A stretch of 64,000 nucleotides of DNA from Bartonella clarridgeiae ATCC 51734 (GTDB lineage: Bacteria > Pseudomonadota > Alphaproteobacteria > Rhizobiales > Rhizobiaceae): contig NZ_JADC01000010.1 in assembly GCF_000518185.1 (NCBI RefSeq), forward strand, positions 62,001 to 126,000. The letters are read 5' to 3'. Positions 19,306 to 31,092 of this stretch are shown in pieces. Position 1 is the stretch's first letter, and every line of letters begins with the position of its first letter. Under the pieces are notes generated by a model. It worked only from the letters and a program-made list of their open reading frames with translations. It made no database searches and was not told the DNA's origin. A program made the position numbers and the translations under genes.

Positions 19306-19982
19306 TGTCTGTACGCCGTCTTGCAGATGATATCCACCAACCAGCAGAATTTTCTTTTACAAAAGAGAATCAGGTGTGGGTGCAAAATACCATAAAGAAA
19401 TATCCTATAGGGCGTGAGCAATCTGCTGTCATTCCCTTGTTAATGCGTGCTCAAGAGCAGGAAGGTTGGGTAACGCGTGCTGCGATTGAACATATCGCTG
19501 AGTTACTTTCGATGGCTTATATTCGTGTTTTAGAAATTGCAACTTTTTATACTCAATTTCAACTTAAGCCAGTTGGAACAAAGGCGCATATTCAAGTTTG
19601 TGGTACCACTCCTTGCATGCTACGTGGTTCTGGAGAATTGATCAAAGTTTGTCAGAAAAAAATTCATTATAAGCCTTTTATTACTAATCAAGATGGAACA
19701 TTATCATGGGAAGAAGTAGAATGTCTTGGTGCTTGTGTTAATGCTCCAATGGTTATGATTTTTAAAGATACTTATGAGGATCTTACAGCTGAGCGTCTTG
19801 AAGAAATTATTGATGCATTTGAGGCAGGTAAAGGTTCTGATATAGCTGTAGGACCACAAAATAATCGTAAATCATCAGAGCCTATCAGTGGCTTAACTTC
19901 TTTAGTTGATGGAAATGAAAATAAAATAAAATCATTCAAGTCTTCAAGGAAAAAGAGTAATGAAGAAATGGAAGTTGGATGA
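19305..19982 (+). CDS. nuoE: NADH-quinone oxidoreductase subunit E
   Basis: A 225-residue subunit with the thioredoxin-like [2Fe-2S] domain (cluster N1a). Ligands are in VCGTTPCMLRG and ECLGACVNAP. The core ends near residue 170; the last about 55 residues are polar and Lys/Ser/Asn-rich and probably disordered, an extension seen in alphaproteobacterial NuoE. It starts at the last base of the nuoD stop (TAATG). Confidence 0.97.
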   Translation: MSVRRLADDIHQPAEFSFTKENQVWVQNTIKKYPIGREQSAVIPLLMRAQEQEGWVTRAAIEHIAELLSMAYIRVLEIATFYTQFQLKPVGTKAHIQVCGTTPCMLRGSGELIKVCQKKIHYKPFITNQDGTLSWEEVECLGACVNAPMVMIFKDTYEDLTAERLEEIIDAFEAGKGSDIAVGPQNNRKSSEPISGLTSLVDGNENKIKSFKSSRKKSNEEMEVG

Positions 19983-20113
19983 ATATTTCTTTAAATTAGG
20001 AAATATTAATTACTTATCGATTGTAAAAATATTTTAATATAAAATAAAAGTATTAAAAAATTGAATTAGGAAAATGCTAAAAATGCATTCAGTGATAGAA
20101 AAAAAGGTGGTGT

Positions 20114-21421
20114 ATGCTCGCTGATAAGGATCGCATTTTCACCAATATTTATGGTTTTAAAGATAAATCGTTGAAAGGTGCGATGTTGCGTGGACATTGG
20201 GATAATACCAAAGCGATTATTGAAAAAGGCCGTGATTGGATTATTGATGAAATGAAGGCATCAGGCTTGCGTGGTCGTGGTGGTGCTGGTTTTCCTACTG
20301 GTATGAAATGGTCCTTTATGCCGAAACAAAGTGATGGTCGACCCCATTATTTGGTTGTAAATGCAGATGAGTCAGAACCAGGAACATGTAAAGACCGTGA
20401 TATTTTAAGACATGATCCTCATACTTTGATTGAAGGATGTGTTATTGCTACTTTTGCAATGGGAGCAAATATTGCTTTTATTTATGTCCGTGGTGAATAT
20501 ATTCGTGAGCGTGAAGCGCTTCAGGTTGCAATTGATGAGTGTTATGAAGCAGGTTTGCTTGGCAAAAAGACTAAATATGGTCATGTTTGTGATATTATAG
20601 TTCATCATGGTGCTGGAGCTTATATTTGTGGTGAGGAGACAGCTCTTCTTGAGAGTCTTGAAGGAAAAAAAGGTCAACCTCGACTTAAACCTCCATTCCC
20701 TGCAAATATGGGAGTTTATGGTTGTCCAACAACCGTTAATAATGTAGAATCTATTGCAGTTGTTCCTACGATTTTGCGTCGAGGTGCTTCCTGGTTTTCA
20801 TCGATTGGTCGTGCAAATAATGTTGGAACAAAATTGTTTATGATTTCTGGACATGTTAATGCACCTTGTACATTTGAAGAAGCTCTAGGTGTTTCTTTTC
20901 GTGAATTGATTGAAAAACATACAGGTGGTATTCGTGGTGGATGGGATAATCTTTTAGCAGTTATTCCAGGGGGTGCTTCTTGTCCGATTGTTCGTGGAGA
21001 AGATATGATAGATGCCATTATGGACTTTGATGGGATGCGGGATATTGGATCTTCTTTTGGTACGGGTGGTGCGATTGTCATGGATAAATCAACCGATATC
21101 ATTAAGGCGATTTGGCGTATAGCAGCTTTTTTTAAACATGAAAGTTGTGGTCAATGTACACCATGTCGTGAAGGCACCGGGTGGATGATGCGTCTTTTGG
21201 GACGTATGGTTGAAGGAAGAGCGCAAAAACGCGAAATTGATCTTCTATTTGAAGTTTCTAAGCAAGTTGAAGGGCATACTATTTGTGCACTTGGGGATGC
21301 TGCAGCATGGCCCATACAAGGGTTAATACGTAATTTTCGTTCAGAAATTGAACAAAGAATTGATGATTATACGCGAAGTGCAATTCAAAGCAAAAATATT
21401 GCTTTGGAAACATTAAAATAA
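20114..21421 (+). CDS. nuoF: NADH-quinone oxidoreductase subunit F (NADH- and FMN-binding)
   Basis: A 435-residue catalytic subunit that binds NADH, FMN and cluster N3. Visible are the NADH-binding [16 protein letters not shown] (about residues 51-66), the FMN-region [20 protein letters not shown] and the cluster ligands in [15 protein letters not shown] plus the late Cys in [24 protein letters not shown] precedes the ATG. It follows nuoE after a 131-base AT-rich gap with no feature. Confidence 0.98.
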   Translation: MLADKDRIFTNIYGFKDKSLKGAMLRGHWDNTKAIIEKGRDWIIDEMKASGLRGRGGAGFPTGMKWSFMPKQSDGRPHYLVVNADESEPGTCKDRDILRHDPHTLIEGCVIATFAMGANIAFIYVRGEYIREREALQVAIDECYEAGLLGKKTKYGHVCDIIVHHGAGAYICGEETALLESLEGKKGQPRLKPPFPANMGVYGCPTTVNNVESIAVVPTILRRGASWFSSIGRANNVGTKLFMISGHVNAPCTFEEALGVSFRELIEKHTGGIRGGWDNLLAVIPGGASCPIVRGEDMIDAIMDFDGMRDIGSSFGTGGAIVMDKSTDIIKAIWRIAAFFKHESCGQCTPCREGTGWMMRLLGRMVEGRAQKREIDLLFEVSKQVEGHTICALGDAAAWPIQGLIRNFRSEIEQRIDDYTRSAIQSKNIALETLK

Positions 21422-21486
21422 AGAGTTTAGTTAAAAAAAAATAATGAAATACAATTTAAATAGGTTATTCGCGAGCTGGATTGGTG

Positions 21487-23556
21487 ATGATAAGTATTAA
21501 AGTTGATGGTAAAGAAATTGAAGTTCCTGACTACTACACATTGCTTCAAGCCGCTGAAGCTGCAGGTGCTGAGGTGCCACGTTTTTGTTTCCATGAAGCT
21601 CTATCAATTGCTGGAAATTGTCGTATGTGTTTGGTTGAGATCAAAGGTGGGCCTCCAAAACCACAGGCTTCTTGTGCTATGGGAGTTCGTGATTTACGAT
21701 CAGGACCAAATGGTGAATTACCTGAAATATTTATTAACACGGAGATGGTCAAAAAAGCCCGTGAAGGCGTTATGGAATTTCTCCTCATTAACCATCCATT
21801 AGATTGTCCCGTATGTGATCAAGGTGGTGAATGTGATCTTCAAGATCAAGCAATGTTTTATGGACGTAATTTTTCTCGTTATACAGAAGATAAACGTGCT
21901 GTTGAAGATAAATATATTGGACCACTTGTAAAAACTGTTATGACACGATGCATTCATTGTACACGTTGTGTTCGTTTTACAACAGAGATTGCAGGTGTTT
22001 CGGATCTTGGCTTAATTGGCCGTGGTGAAGATGCTGAAATTACGACATATCTTGAAAAAGCTATAACATCCGAATTGCAGGGCAATATTATTGATCTTTG
22101 TCCAGTAGGTGCTTTAACTTCAAGGCCTTATGCATTTCGTGCTCGTCCATGGGAATTGGTTAAAACAGAGTCGATTGACGTAATGGATGCTCTTGGTAGT
22201 GCTATTCGCATTGACAGCCGAGGGCGTGAAGTTATGCGAATTGTGCCACGCATTAACAAAGATGTAAATGAAGAATGGATTTCTGATAAGACACGTTTTA
22301 TTTGGGATGGATTACGCACTCAACGACTTGATAAACCTTATGTTCGAAAAGATGGAAAACTTCAGCCTGTAAGTTGGTCAGAGGCTTTTGAAAAAATTAA
22401 AATAGTTGTATCTGAGACTTCAGCAAAAAAAATTGGAGCAATTGCTGGAGATCTTGCATCTGTTGAAGAAATGTATGCACTTAAATCATTATTGCTTTCA
22501 TTAGGTTCAAAGTTATTTGATTGTCGTCAAAGGGGTATGGTTTTATCCCCTGAACTAGGACGTTCGAGTTATATTTTTAATCCCACTATTGCAGGCATCG
22601 AATGTGCTGATGCATTGTTAATTGTAGGATCTAATCCACGTGCTGAAGCTGCTGTTTTAAATGCACGTATTTTAAAACGTCAACGAGTAGGAAGAATTCC
22701 AATTGCGTTAATCGGAGAGCAGGTCGATTTGCGCTATCCATATTCTTATCTTGGAGCTGGTACTGATGCCTTAAATATGCTTATCAGTGGAGAGAATATA
22801 TTTTTTGATGTATTGAAAAAAGCTGAGAAGCCGCTTATTCTTATTGGGGAAGGTGCTATTTCAGGCAAGGAAGGTTTATCTATTTTAAAAAATCTTGCAA
22901 AATTAGCTGATCTTGTTGGTGCTCTTAGTGAAGAATGGAATGGATTTGGTATTCTTCATAATGCTGCATCAGCTGTTGGAGGACTAGATATTGGTTTCAC
23001 TTCTAAATTGGGAACTAAAAATATTGTTAAAACCTGTGAGGTTTTATTTTTACTTGGTGCTGATGAAGTAGAATTAACCAATAACAAATCCTTTATCATT
23101 TATATTGGTAGCCATGGTGACAATGGTGCGCATGCTGCTGATGTGATTTTACCAGCATCTGCTTATACTGAAAAATCAGGGCTTTATGTTAATACAGAAG
23201 GTCGTGTTCAAATGACAAATCGAGCTGGTTTTGCTCCAGGTGAAGCAAAAGAAGATTGGGCTATTTTACGCGCTTTATCTGATGTTTTAAATAAAAAGCT
23301 TCCTTTTGATTCATTATCTCAATTGAGACAAAATTTATTTAATGATTTTCCACATCTTTGTGCTATTGATGATATAACACCTTCATATATAAGTGATCTT
23401 AAAGCTCTGGGTTCACAAATGATTGTTCTGAATCCACAAAAATTTACTTCTATGATTAAAGACTTTTATTTGACAAATCCAATAGCACGTGCTTCTGCAG
23501 TTATGGCAGAATGTTCGTCTCTTGCGAAAAGTCACACTACAGAGATTATGAAGTAA
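21487..23556 (+). CDS. nuoG: NADH-quinone oxidoreductase subunit G
   Basis: A 689-residue iron-sulfur subunit. The N-terminal ferredoxin domain has CFHEALSIAGNCRMCLVE and ASCAMG ([2Fe-2S] N1b); then the HxxxCxxC type site HPLDCPVCDQGGECDLQ (N5) and the 4Fe-4S pair in TRCIHCTRCVRFT and DLCPVGALTS (N4). The rest is a molybdopterin-oxidoreductase-like domain without Mo. The longest frame begins with TTG-GTG-ATG; CTGGA lies 6 bases before the ATG at 21487, so I place the start there (GTG at 21484 is the alternative). Confidence 0.96.
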   Translation: MISIKVDGKEIEVPDYYTLLQAAEAAGAEVPRFCFHEALSIAGNCRMCLVEIKGGPPKPQASCAMGVRDLRSGPNGELPEIFINTEMVKKAREGVMEFLLINHPLDCPVCDQGGECDLQDQAMFYGRNFSRYTEDKRAVEDKYIGPLVKTVMTRCIHCTRCVRFTTEIAGVSDLGLIGRGEDAEITTYLEKAITSELQGNIIDLCPVGALTSRPYAFRARPWELVKTESIDVMDALGSAIRIDSRGREVMRIVPRINKDVNEEWISDKTRFIWDGLRTQRLDKPYVRKDGKLQPVSWSEAFEKIKIVVSETSAKKIGAIAGDLASVEEMYALKSLLLSLGSKLFDCRQRGMVLSPELGRSSYIFNPTIAGIECADALLIVGSNPRAEAAVLNARILKRQRVGRIPIALIGEQVDLRYPYSYLGAGTDALNMLISGENIFFDVLKKAEKPLILIGEGAISGKEGLSILKNLAKLADLVGALSEEWNGFGILHNAASAVGGLDIGFTSKLGTKNIVKTCEVLFLLGADEVELTNNKSFIIYIGSHGDNGAHAADVILPASAYTEKSGLYVNTEGRVQMTNRAGFAPGEAKEDWAILRALSDVLNKKLPFDSLSQLRQNLFNDFPHLCAIDDITPSYISDLKALGSQMIVLNPQKFTSMIKDFYLTNPIARASAVMAECSSLAKSHTTEIMK

Positions 23557-23580
23557 GGACAGAGAGGAAAAGGAACAATT

Positions 23581-24627
23581 ATGTACGATTTCTTTATAAT
23601 CTGGCTATTGCCATTATTGATTATAGTGGGCAAAACGCTTCTCCTTTTAGTTGTTCTTTTGGTTTTGATTGCTTATTTGCTTTATGCGGATAGGAAAATT
23701 TGGGCAGCTGTACAGTTACGACGTGGACCGAATGTCGTTGGTCCATGGGGCTTATTGCAGTCTTTTGCAGATTTAATTAAATTTGCTGTTAAGGAGCCTA
23801 TTATCCCTGCAGGTGCTAACAAAGGTGTTTTTCTTCTTGCTCCGTTTGTTTCAGCAGCACTTGCATTATCAACATGGGCAGTTGTTCCGGTTAATGAAGG
23901 TTGGGAAATTGCAAGTATTAATGTTGGTTTATTATATATACTGGCTATTTCATCTCTTGAAGTTTATGGTGTTATTATGGGAGGATGGGCATCAAATTCA
24001 AAATATCCTTTTTTAGGAGCTCTTCGTTCAGCAGCACAAATGGTTTCTTATGAAGTTTCAATTGGTCTTGTTCTTGTTACAATTGTTTTAGTAAGTGGTT
24101 CATTAGATCTTACAACAATTGTTCTTGAACAAAATAAAGGTTTTGGAAAGAGTATTGGTTTACCATTCAGCAGTTTTCTTGATTGGAATTGGTTAATTCT
24201 TTTTCCAATGTTTATTATATTTTTTATTTCTGCACTGGCAGAAACAAACCGTCCCCCATTTGATTTGGTTGAAGCAGAATCTGAGCTTGTTGCTGGGCAC
24301 ATGGTTGAATATTCTTCAACCCCTTATATGCTTTTTTTTCTTGGAGAATATGTTGCTATCGTTTTAATGTGTGCATTGACAACTATTCTGTTCTTAGGTG
24401 GTTGGTTGCCTCCTTTTGATGTTTGGTGGCTTAATTGGGTTCCTGGTGTGATTTGGTTTGTTCTGAAAGTTTGCTTTGTATTTTTTGGATTTGCTATGGT
24501 TAAAGCATTTGTACCCCGTTATCGCTATGATCAGTTAATGCGTCTTGGTTGGAAAGTATTTCTTCCTATTTCATTGGCAATGGTTGTAATGACCGCTTCT
24601 GTTTTGCAATATACTGGTTTAGTTTAA
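23581..24627 (+). CDS. nuoH: NADH-quinone oxidoreductase subunit H
   Basis: A 348-residue membrane subunit with about eight transmembrane helices that links the peripheral arm to the proton-pumping arm and lines the quinone tunnel. Signatures are [20 protein letters not shown] near the N-terminus and the [20 protein letters not shown] loop. AGAGAGGAAAAGG precedes the ATG; nuoI starts 13 bases after its stop. Confidence 0.98.
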   Translation: MYDFFIIWLLPLLIIVGKTLLLLVVLLVLIAYLLYADRKIWAAVQLRRGPNVVGPWGLLQSFADLIKFAVKEPIIPAGANKGVFLLAPFVSAALALSTWAVVPVNEGWEIASINVGLLYILAISSLEVYGVIMGGWASNSKYPFLGALRSAAQMVSYEVSIGLVLVTIVLVSGSLDLTTIVLEQNKGFGKSIGLPFSSFLDWNWLILFPMFIIFFISALAETNRPPFDLVEAESELVAGHMVEYSSTPYMLFFLGEYVAIVLMCALTTILFLGGWLPPFDVWWLNWVPGVIWFVLKVCFVFFGFAMVKAFVPRYRYDQLMRLGWKVFLPISLAMVVMTASVLQYTGLV

Positions 24628-24640
24628 GAGGAAATTTTAT

Positions 24641-25132
24641 ATGTCAAGTCTTATTCAAGCAGCAAAATCACTCCTTCTATTGGAATTCGTGAGTGCCTTT
24701 TTTCTGGCAATGCGTCAATTTTTTGCTCCAAAACCTACAATTAATTATCCCTATGAAAAAGGTTTTGTTTCTGCACGTTTTCGTGGTGAGCACGCTTTGC
24801 GTCGTTATCCGAATGGAGAAGAACGGTGTATTGCATGTAAATTATGTGAAGCAATTTGTCCTGCACAGGCTATTACAATTGAAGCAGGACCTCGGCGTAA
24901 TGATGGCACACGTAGAACTATTCGTTATGATATTGACATGGTTAAATGTATCTATTGTGGTTTTTGTCAAGAAGCTTGTCCAGTTGATGCTATTGTGGAA
25001 GGACCTAATTTTGAATTTGCAACAGAAATGCGTGAAGAACTTTATTATGATAAAGAAAAACTTTTAAACAATGGAGATCGTTGGGAACGAGAAATTGCTC
25101 GTAATATATTAATAGATGCACCTTATCGTTAG
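24641..25132 (+). CDS. nuoI: NADH-quinone oxidoreductase subunit I
   Basis: A 163-residue 2x[4Fe-4S] ferredoxin-type subunit (clusters N6a and N6b). The two CxxCxxCxxxCP sites are at Cys63/66/69/73 ([12 protein letters not shown]) and Cys103/106/109/113 ([12 protein letters not shown]). An N-terminal amphipathic segment docks it to the membrane arm. AGAGGAAA precedes the ATG. Confidence 0.98.
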   Translation: MSSLIQAAKSLLLLEFVSAFFLAMRQFFAPKPTINYPYEKGFVSARFRGEHALRRYPNGEERCIACKLCEAICPAQAITIEAGPRRNDGTRRTIRYDIDMVKCIYCGFCQEACPVDAIVEGPNFEFATEMREELYYDKEKLLNNGDRWEREIARNILIDAPYR

Positions 25133-25229
25133 GTGTATTATTAAATGGAGAAGTCGGATAATGTATCCGATAAGTGGTAATCTGGTATGAATTCTCATAC
25201 CAATTGTTTAATTAATTGAGGGGAAGCCC

Positions 25230-25850
25230 ATGCTAACAGGTCTAGCGGTGGCATTTTTCTATATTTTTGCTTTCATCATGCTTATAAGCGCGGTCATTGT
25301 TGTTTCTGCGCGTAATCCTGTTCATTCAGTATTATTTTTAATATTGGCATTTTTTAATGCTGCAGCTTTATTTTTACTCGCAGGAGCGGAATTTTTAGGA
25401 CTTATCCTATTAGTTGTCTATGTTGGTGCTGTAGCAGTTTTATTCTTATTTGTAGTTATGATGCTTGATGTTGATTTCGCTGAATTGAAAAGCGGTGCAC
25501 TAAAGTATGCTCCCATTGGTGCTTTTATTGGTGTTATTATCGCCATAGAGCTTATTTTTGTTTTTATTAATAACCGTTTTTCTCCAATTTCAGAAATTCA
25601 TGTTACACAACCAACATCAGATTCAACACAGCGGACAAATACACAAGCACTAGGAGATATTCTTTATACAGATTATGTCTTCTATTTCGAAATTTCAGGG
25701 TTGATTTTATTGGTTGCGATGATTGGTGCTATTATTCTCACACTTCGTCACAGATCAGGTGTTAAACGACAGTCGGTTGCAGTTCAAGTTGCTAGAACAG
25801 CAGAAAATGCAATTGAAATAAAAAAAGTTGAATCAGGTAAAGGTATTTAG
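25230..25850 (+). CDS. nuoJ: NADH-quinone oxidoreductase subunit J
   Basis: A 206-residue membrane subunit with five predicted helices. Family features are [20 protein letters not shown] and [20 protein letters not shown], the pi-bulge helix region. The last about 30 residues are cytoplasmic and charged. GAGGGG lies 6 bases before the ATG. It follows nuoI after 97 bases. Confidence 0.96.
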   Translation: MLTGLAVAFFYIFAFIMLISAVIVVSARNPVHSVLFLILAFFNAAALFLLAGAEFLGLILLVVYVGAVAVLFLFVVMMLDVDFAELKSGALKYAPIGAFIGVIIAIELIFVFINNRFSPISEIHVTQPTSDSTQRTNTQALGDILYTDYVFYFEISGLILLVAMIGAIILTLRHRSGVKRQSVAVQVARTAENAIEIKKVESGKGI

Positions 25851-25863
25851 TGGAAAGATTATT

Positions 25864-26172
25864 ATGTACATTGATATTGCTCATTATCTCACTGTTTCTG
25901 CATTGACATTTACAATTGGTATTCTTGGTATCTTTCTAAATAGAAAAAATGTGATTGTTATTCTTATGTCAATTGAGCTTATATTACTCTCAGTCAATCT
26001 CAATTTTGTTGCGTTTTCAGCTTTTCTTCATGATTTAGTTGGGCAGGTATTTTCTTTGTTTATTTTAACAGTAGCTGCTGCTGAAGCAGCAATTGGTTTA
26101 GCAATTCTTGTTGTTTTTTTTCGTAACCGCGGTTCTATTGCGGTTGAAGATGTTAATGTGATGAAGGGCTGA
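25864..26172 (+). CDS. nuoK: NADH-quinone oxidoreductase subunit K
   Basis: A 102-residue, three-helix membrane subunit of the antiporter-linked module. Conserved membrane glutamates are in the [15 protein letters not shown] and [13 protein letters not shown] helices. The frame is open upstream to a TTG inside nuoJ, but the ATG at 25864 ([11 protein letters not shown]) gives the standard 102-residue length and follows GGAAAG, so it is the likely start; the gap to the nuoJ stop is 13 bases. Confidence 0.97.
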   Translation: MYIDIAHYLTVSALTFTIGILGIFLNRKNVIVILMSIELILLSVNLNFVAFSAFLHDLVGQVFSLFILTVAAAEAAIGLAILVVFFRNRGSIAVEDVNVMKG

Positions 26173-26180
26173 TAAGTGTG

Positions 26181-28145
26181 ATGTATTATATAATCGTCTT
26201 TCTTCCGCTTTTAGGCTTTTTAATTGCCGCAATAGGTGGAAAAACTTTAGCTCCTCGTGCCAGTGAGCTTATAACATCTAGCTTTATGGTAATTGTTGCT
26301 GGATTATCATGGATAGTTTTTTTGAGTATTATTTTTGGTAATGATTCAACAGTCGATATACCATTATTGCAATGGATAACTATTGGTAAACTAGCATTCA
26401 ATTGGTCTTTGCATATTGATACATTGACAGCTGTCATGCTTGTTGTAGTAAATAGTGTTTCAGCATTAGTTCATATTTATTCAATTGGGTATATGCATCA
26501 TGATCCTTCAAGACCTCGTTTTTTTGCTTATCTCTCTTTGTTTACATTTATGATGCTTATGTTGGTGACAGCTAATAATTTAATTCAAATGTTTTTTGGA
26601 TGGGAAGGTGTTGGGCTCGTATCTTATTTGCTGATTGGTTTTTGGTTTCAGCGAGCTTCTGCTAATAAAGCAGCAATGAAAGCTTTTGTGGTTAATCGTG
26701 TTGGAGATTTTGGTTTTCTTTTAGGAATTTTTAATATTTTTGTTTTGTTTCAGTCAGTTAATTTTGTAGATATTTTTACAAAAGCTGCAGACAATAATTT
26801 TATAAAAGGTATGACTTTTTTAGAAGGCTATTTTGGTGGACAAACAGTAATTACTATTACATGCCTTCTTTTATTTGTCGGTGCTATGGGTAAATCAGCA
26901 CAATTTCTTTTACACACATGGCTTCCTGATGCAATGGAGGGACCAACTCCAGTATCTGCTCTCATTCATGCAGCAACAATGGTAACAGCTGGTGTTTTTA
27001 TGATTGCACGTATGTCACCAATTTTTGAACTTTCTCCGAATGCTTTAACAGTCATCATTATCATTGGGGCAACAACAGCATTTTTTGCTGCAACTGTGGG
27101 ACTTGTACAAAATGATATCAAGCGCGTCATTGCTTATTCTACTTGTTCACAGCTTGGTTACATGTTTGTTGGGTTAGGAGTTGGGGCTTATGGAGCAGCT
27201 ATTTTCCATCTCTTCACGCATGCTTTTTTTAAAGCCTTATTATTTCTTGGTGCGGGTTCTGTAATTCATGCTGTATCTGATGAGCAAGATATGCGAAAAA
27301 TGGGTGGATTATATAAACATATAAAAACAACTTATTGGATGATGTTTATAGGAACCATTGCATTAACAGGTTTTGGAATTCCTGGAACTCTTTTTGGTGC
27401 TGCAGGCTTTTTTTCAAAAGATGCTATTATAGAATCTGCTTTTGCATCGCATAATATTGCTTCAGAATATGCTTTTTGGCTTCTTGTTGTATCTGCTTTA
27501 TTAACGAGTTTTTACTCTTGGCGGCTTGTATTTATGACATTTCATGGTAAGACGCGAGCAACTGTTGATGTTATGCATCATGTGCATGAATCGGCTTCGG
27601 TTATGTTGGTTCCATTATTTGTTTTATCTATTGGAGCATTGTTTTCTGGTGTAATTTTCCAACCTTACTTTTTGGGTGACTTTTATGATTCTTTTTGGAA
27701 AGGTGCATTATTTACAGGAAGTCACAATCATATTCTTCATGAATTACACAATGTACCCAATTGGGTAAAGTGGTCACCATTTACAGCGATGATCCTTGGG
27801 TCCATTTTAGCTTATTTATTTTATATTTTAGTTCCTTCAATTCCTAAAAAAATTGCTGAATTTTTGCCTATATTATACCGATTTCTTTATAACAAATGGT
27901 ATTTTGATGAAATTTATAATGTTTTGTTTGTTCGTTCTGCTTTGGGAATTGGTAACTTTTTTTGGAAAGTGGGTGACAATAAGATTATTGATGGTTTAGG
28001 TCCAAATGGTATTGCAGCACGTATTATTGATATCACTAATAAAGTTGTTCGAATACAAACAGGTTATCTTTATCATTATGCATTTACAATGCTGATTGGT
28101 GTAGCAGCACTGATTACATGGATGATGATCGGGAGCTTGAACTAA
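26181..28145 (+). CDS. nuoL: NADH-quinone oxidoreductase subunit L
   Basis: A 654-residue Mrp-antiporter-like proton-pumping subunit, the distal end of the membrane arm, with the long lateral helix at its C-terminus. Key segments are [60 protein letters not shown] and the lysine/glutamate channel residues they contain. A GTG directly precedes the ATG in frame (26178) and lies 9 bases from GAAGGG; either may be used. Confidence 0.96.
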   Translation: MYYIIVFLPLLGFLIAAIGGKTLAPRASELITSSFMVIVAGLSWIVFLSIIFGNDSTVDIPLLQWITIGKLAFNWSLHIDTLTAVMLVVVNSVSALVHIYSIGYMHHDPSRPRFFAYLSLFTFMMLMLVTANNLIQMFFGWEGVGLVSYLLIGFWFQRASANKAAMKAFVVNRVGDFGFLLGIFNIFVLFQSVNFVDIFTKAADNNFIKGMTFLEGYFGGQTVITITCLLLFVGAMGKSAQFLLHTWLPDAMEGPTPVSALIHAATMVTAGVFMIARMSPIFELSPNALTVIIIIGATTAFFAATVGLVQNDIKRVIAYSTCSQLGYMFVGLGVGAYGAAIFHLFTHAFFKALLFLGAGSVIHAVSDEQDMRKMGGLYKHIKTTYWMMFIGTIALTGFGIPGTLFGAAGFFSKDAIIESAFASHNIASEYAFWLLVVSALLTSFYSWRLVFMTFHGKTRATVDVMHHVHESASVMLVPLFVLSIGALFSGVIFQPYFLGDFYDSFWKGALFTGSHNHILHELHNVPNWVKWSPFTAMILGSILAYLFYILVPSIPKKIAEFLPILYRFLYNKWYFDEIYNVLFVRSALGIGNFFWKVGDNKIIDGLGPNGIAARIIDITNKVVRIQTGYLYHYAFTMLIGVAALITWMMIGSLN

Positions 28146-29614
28146 TGACAGACTGGCCTATTCTTTCTACTGTTACATTTTTGCCACTTGTTGGTGTATT
28201 TCTGATTTTATTAATCAAGGACGATAGTGAAGAAGCAAAATGCAATATACGCAATGTGGCATTTTTTACGGCTATGTTTGTTTTTGTTATTTCTTTAGTT
28301 ATTTGGGCAGGTTTTGATAATACAAACTCTGATTTTCAAATGGTTGAAAAATTCCATTGGTTAGGTGGTGATATTAGTTACCATATGGGTATTGATGGTA
28401 TTTCTGTACTTTTTGTTGTTCTTTCAGCTTTTCTGTTACCTTTCTGTATTTTAGCAAGTTGGAACACTATTCAAGATAGATTAAAAGATTACATGATTGC
28501 TTTTCTTCTTCTAGAAGTCGCAATTATTGGAGTTTTTTGTGCTCTTGACGCGATCTTATTTTATATCTTTTTTGAAGGTAGCCTTATTCCAATGTTTATT
28601 ATTATAGGTGTTTGGGGTGGAGCGCGTCGTGTTTACGCAAGTATGAAATTTTTCTTATATACTTTGCTTGGTTCAGTACTTATGCTGGTTGCCATTATGG
28701 CTATGTATTGGGAAGCAGGTACACTTGATATACCAACTTTGTTGACCCACCAGTTTACTACACATATGCAGATATGGTTATGGCTTGCATTTTTTGCTTC
28801 TTTTGCAGTTAAAATGCCAATGTGGCCAGTTCACACATGGTTACCTGATGCTCATGTAGAAGCACCAACAGCAGGCTCTGTTATTTTAGCTGGTATATTA
28901 CTTAAATTGGGTGGTTATGGCTTTATTCGTTTTTCGTTACCAATGTTTCCTATTGCTTCAGCTGATTTTGCTCCTTTAGTTTTCACGTTATCGCTTATTT
29001 CAATTATTTATACATCGTTAGTTGCGCTTGTTCAAAATGACATAAAGAAACTTATCGCTTATTCATCAGTAGCGCATATGGGATACGTAATGATGGGCAT
29101 TTTTTCTGCTAATGAACAAGGTATTCAAGGTGCTATTTATCAGATGCTATCGCATGGAATTATTTCAGCAGCTTTATTTCTCTGTGTTGGAGTGATTTAT
29201 AATCGTCTGCATACGCGTGAAATTTCGGCATTTGGCGGTTTAGTAAATAACATGCCCAAATATGCTGTTGTCTTCTTGATTTTTACTATGGCAAATATTG
29301 GTTTACCTGGAAGTTCTGGATTTATAGGTGAATTTTTAACCCTAATAGGTGTTTTCCAAATTAATAAATTTATTGCTGTTTTTGCTACAACTGGTGTTGT
29401 TTTATCAGCGGCTTATGCACTTTATCTTTATCGGCGTATCATTTTTGGTTCTTTAGATAAAGAAAATTTGAAAGTTCTTCTTGATTTATCACCAAGAGAA
29501 AAATTCACCCTTTATCCAATGGTTATTCTTACAATATTTTTTGGTGTCTATCCAACACCGATTTTTAAAACAACAACGTCTGCAGTAAAAGCCTTGATCA
29601 ACCAGCTGCACTAA
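28145..29614 (+). CDS. nuoM: NADH-quinone oxidoreductase subunit M
   Basis: A 489-residue antiporter-like subunit with about 14 transmembrane helices. Signatures are [40 protein letters not shown] and [19 protein letters not shown]. The frame is open nine codons upstream inside nuoL, but the ATG at 28145 overlaps the nuoL stop by one base (TAATG), the same coupling seen at other junctions in this operon, so it is chosen. Confidence 0.97.
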   Translation: MTDWPILSTVTFLPLVGVFLILLIKDDSEEAKCNIRNVAFFTAMFVFVISLVIWAGFDNTNSDFQMVEKFHWLGGDISYHMGIDGISVLFVVLSAFLLPFCILASWNTIQDRLKDYMIAFLLLEVAIIGVFCALDAILFYIFFEGSLIPMFIIIGVWGGARRVYASMKFFLYTLLGSVLMLVAIMAMYWEAGTLDIPTLLTHQFTTHMQIWLWLAFFASFAVKMPMWPVHTWLPDAHVEAPTAGSVILAGILLKLGGYGFIRFSLPMFPIASADFAPLVFTLSLISIIYTSLVALVQNDIKKLIAYSSVAHMGYVMMGIFSANEQGIQGAIYQMLSHGIISAALFLCVGVIYNRLHTREISAFGGLVNNMPKYAVVFLIFTMANIGLPGSSGFIGEFLTLIGVFQINKFIAVFATTGVVLSAAYALYLYRRIIFGSLDKENLKVLLDLSPREKFTLYPMVILTIFFGVYPTPIFKTTTSAVKALINQLH

Positions 29615-29631
29615 ATAAAAGATGAACGCTC

Positions 29632-31086
29632 ATGCAAACTGAAATAATAGCTCAATTAGTGTTAATTTTTCCTGAGATTTTAATTGCATTGGGAGCGATA
29701 TCACTGCTTTTAATCGGTGTTTATTCCGGTGTGCACTCATATTTAACTGTTACGGGGTTAACAATCGCTCTTCTTATTGCAACTATTGTTATCATGATAG
29801 TCTTTCCGAAAAGTGGTATTTTTTGCATAGATGCACTCATTATTGATTCTTTTAGCCGTTATATGAAAATCTTAACGCTTATCGGTGCATTATTTGCTCT
29901 TATTATGTCTGTTTCTTTTACCTGTACTCAAAAATTTGATATATTTGAGTTTCCAGTATTGGTTCTATTTGCAACCCTTGGCATGATGTTCATGATTTCA
30001 GCAGGTAATATGTTATCTCTTTATATGGGCTTAGAGCTACAATCTTTGTCTTTGTATGTTTTAGCTGCAATTAATCGCAATAATATTAAATCCTCTGAAG
30101 CTGGATTAAAATATTTTGTTCTAGGTGCATTATCTTCAGGATTACTTCTTTATGGTATTTCATTGCTTTATGGTTTTACCGGTCAAATTGGCTTCCATGA
30201 AATTGCATTAGCTTTAAAAGGTGAAACCTTACAGTTAGGCATTATTTTTGGAATTGTCTTTATTTTAGCTGGTTTGGCGTTCAAAATTTCTGCTGTTCCA
30301 TTTCACATGTGGACTCCTGATGTCTACGAAGGTGCGCCAACACCTATTACAGCGTTTTTCGCTGGTGCTCCTAAAATTGCTGCAATGGCATTAACTATTC
30401 GTATAATTGTTGTTGCCTTTATTCCACTTAATAATTCTGATGATCTTATGCCTGCGTGGCAGCAAATTGTAATATTTATAGCGATTGCATCAATGATATT
30501 GGGTGCATTTGCTGCAATTGGTCAAAGTAATATTAAGCGTCTAATGGCTTATTCGTCGATTAGTCATATGGGGTATGCGCTTGTTGGGTTAGCTGCTGGA
30601 AATATGGTTGGGGTAAAAGGTGTTATCATTTATATGACTATTTATCTTGGTACGATACTTGGTTCATTTGCTTTTATTCTTGGCATGCGATCGCATGACG
30701 GAAATGTTGAAAATATTTATGATCTTGCAGGATTGGCAAAAAGCAATCCATTTATGGCTATTATTATGACAATCCAGCTTTTTTCTTTAGCAAGTATACC
30801 ACCTATGGCAGGTTTTTTTGGTAAATGGTATACATTCTCTGCGGCTGTTCATGCAGGTCTTACTCCACTTGCTGTCGTTGGTGTATTGGCTTCTGTGGTT
30901 GGTGCTTTTTATTATTTACGTCTCATCAAAATCATGTGGTTTGATGATGCAAAATCTAGCTTTATTTCTTTATCGGGTGAACTTAAGTTTTGTCTTAGTC
31001 TTTCTGCATTGTTTATTTTATTTTACGTATTTTTTGGAATTTGGTTTTCTAAATTAGCAGAACAAGCAGCTGCAGCATTGTTTTAG
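29632..31086 (+). CDS. nuoN: NADH-quinone oxidoreductase subunit N
   Basis: A 484-residue antiporter-like membrane subunit, the last nuo gene. Family features are [38 protein letters not shown] and [19 protein letters not shown]. It starts 17 bases after nuoM. With it, all 14 subunits expected for a bacterial type I NADH dehydrogenase are present and intact in the canonical order. Confidence 0.97.
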   Translation: MQTEIIAQLVLIFPEILIALGAISLLLIGVYSGVHSYLTVTGLTIALLIATIVIMIVFPKSGIFCIDALIIDSFSRYMKILTLIGALFALIMSVSFTCTQKFDIFEFPVLVLFATLGMMFMISAGNMLSLYMGLELQSLSLYVLAAINRNNIKSSEAGLKYFVLGALSSGLLLYGISLLYGFTGQIGFHEIALALKGETLQLGIIFGIVFILAGLAFKISAVPFHMWTPDVYEGAPTPITAFFAGAPKIAAMALTIRIIVVAFIPLNNSDDLMPAWQQIVIFIAIASMILGAFAAIGQSNIKRLMAYSSISHMGYALVGLAAGNMVGVKGVIIYMTIYLGTILGSFAFILGMRSHDGNVENIYDLAGLAKSNPFMAIIMTIQLFSLASIPPMAGFFGKWYTFSAAVHAGLTPLAVVGVLASVVGAFYYLRLIKIMWFDDAKSSFISLSGELKFCLSLSALFILFYVFFGIWFSKLAEQAAAALF

Positions 31087-31092
31087 TTGAAC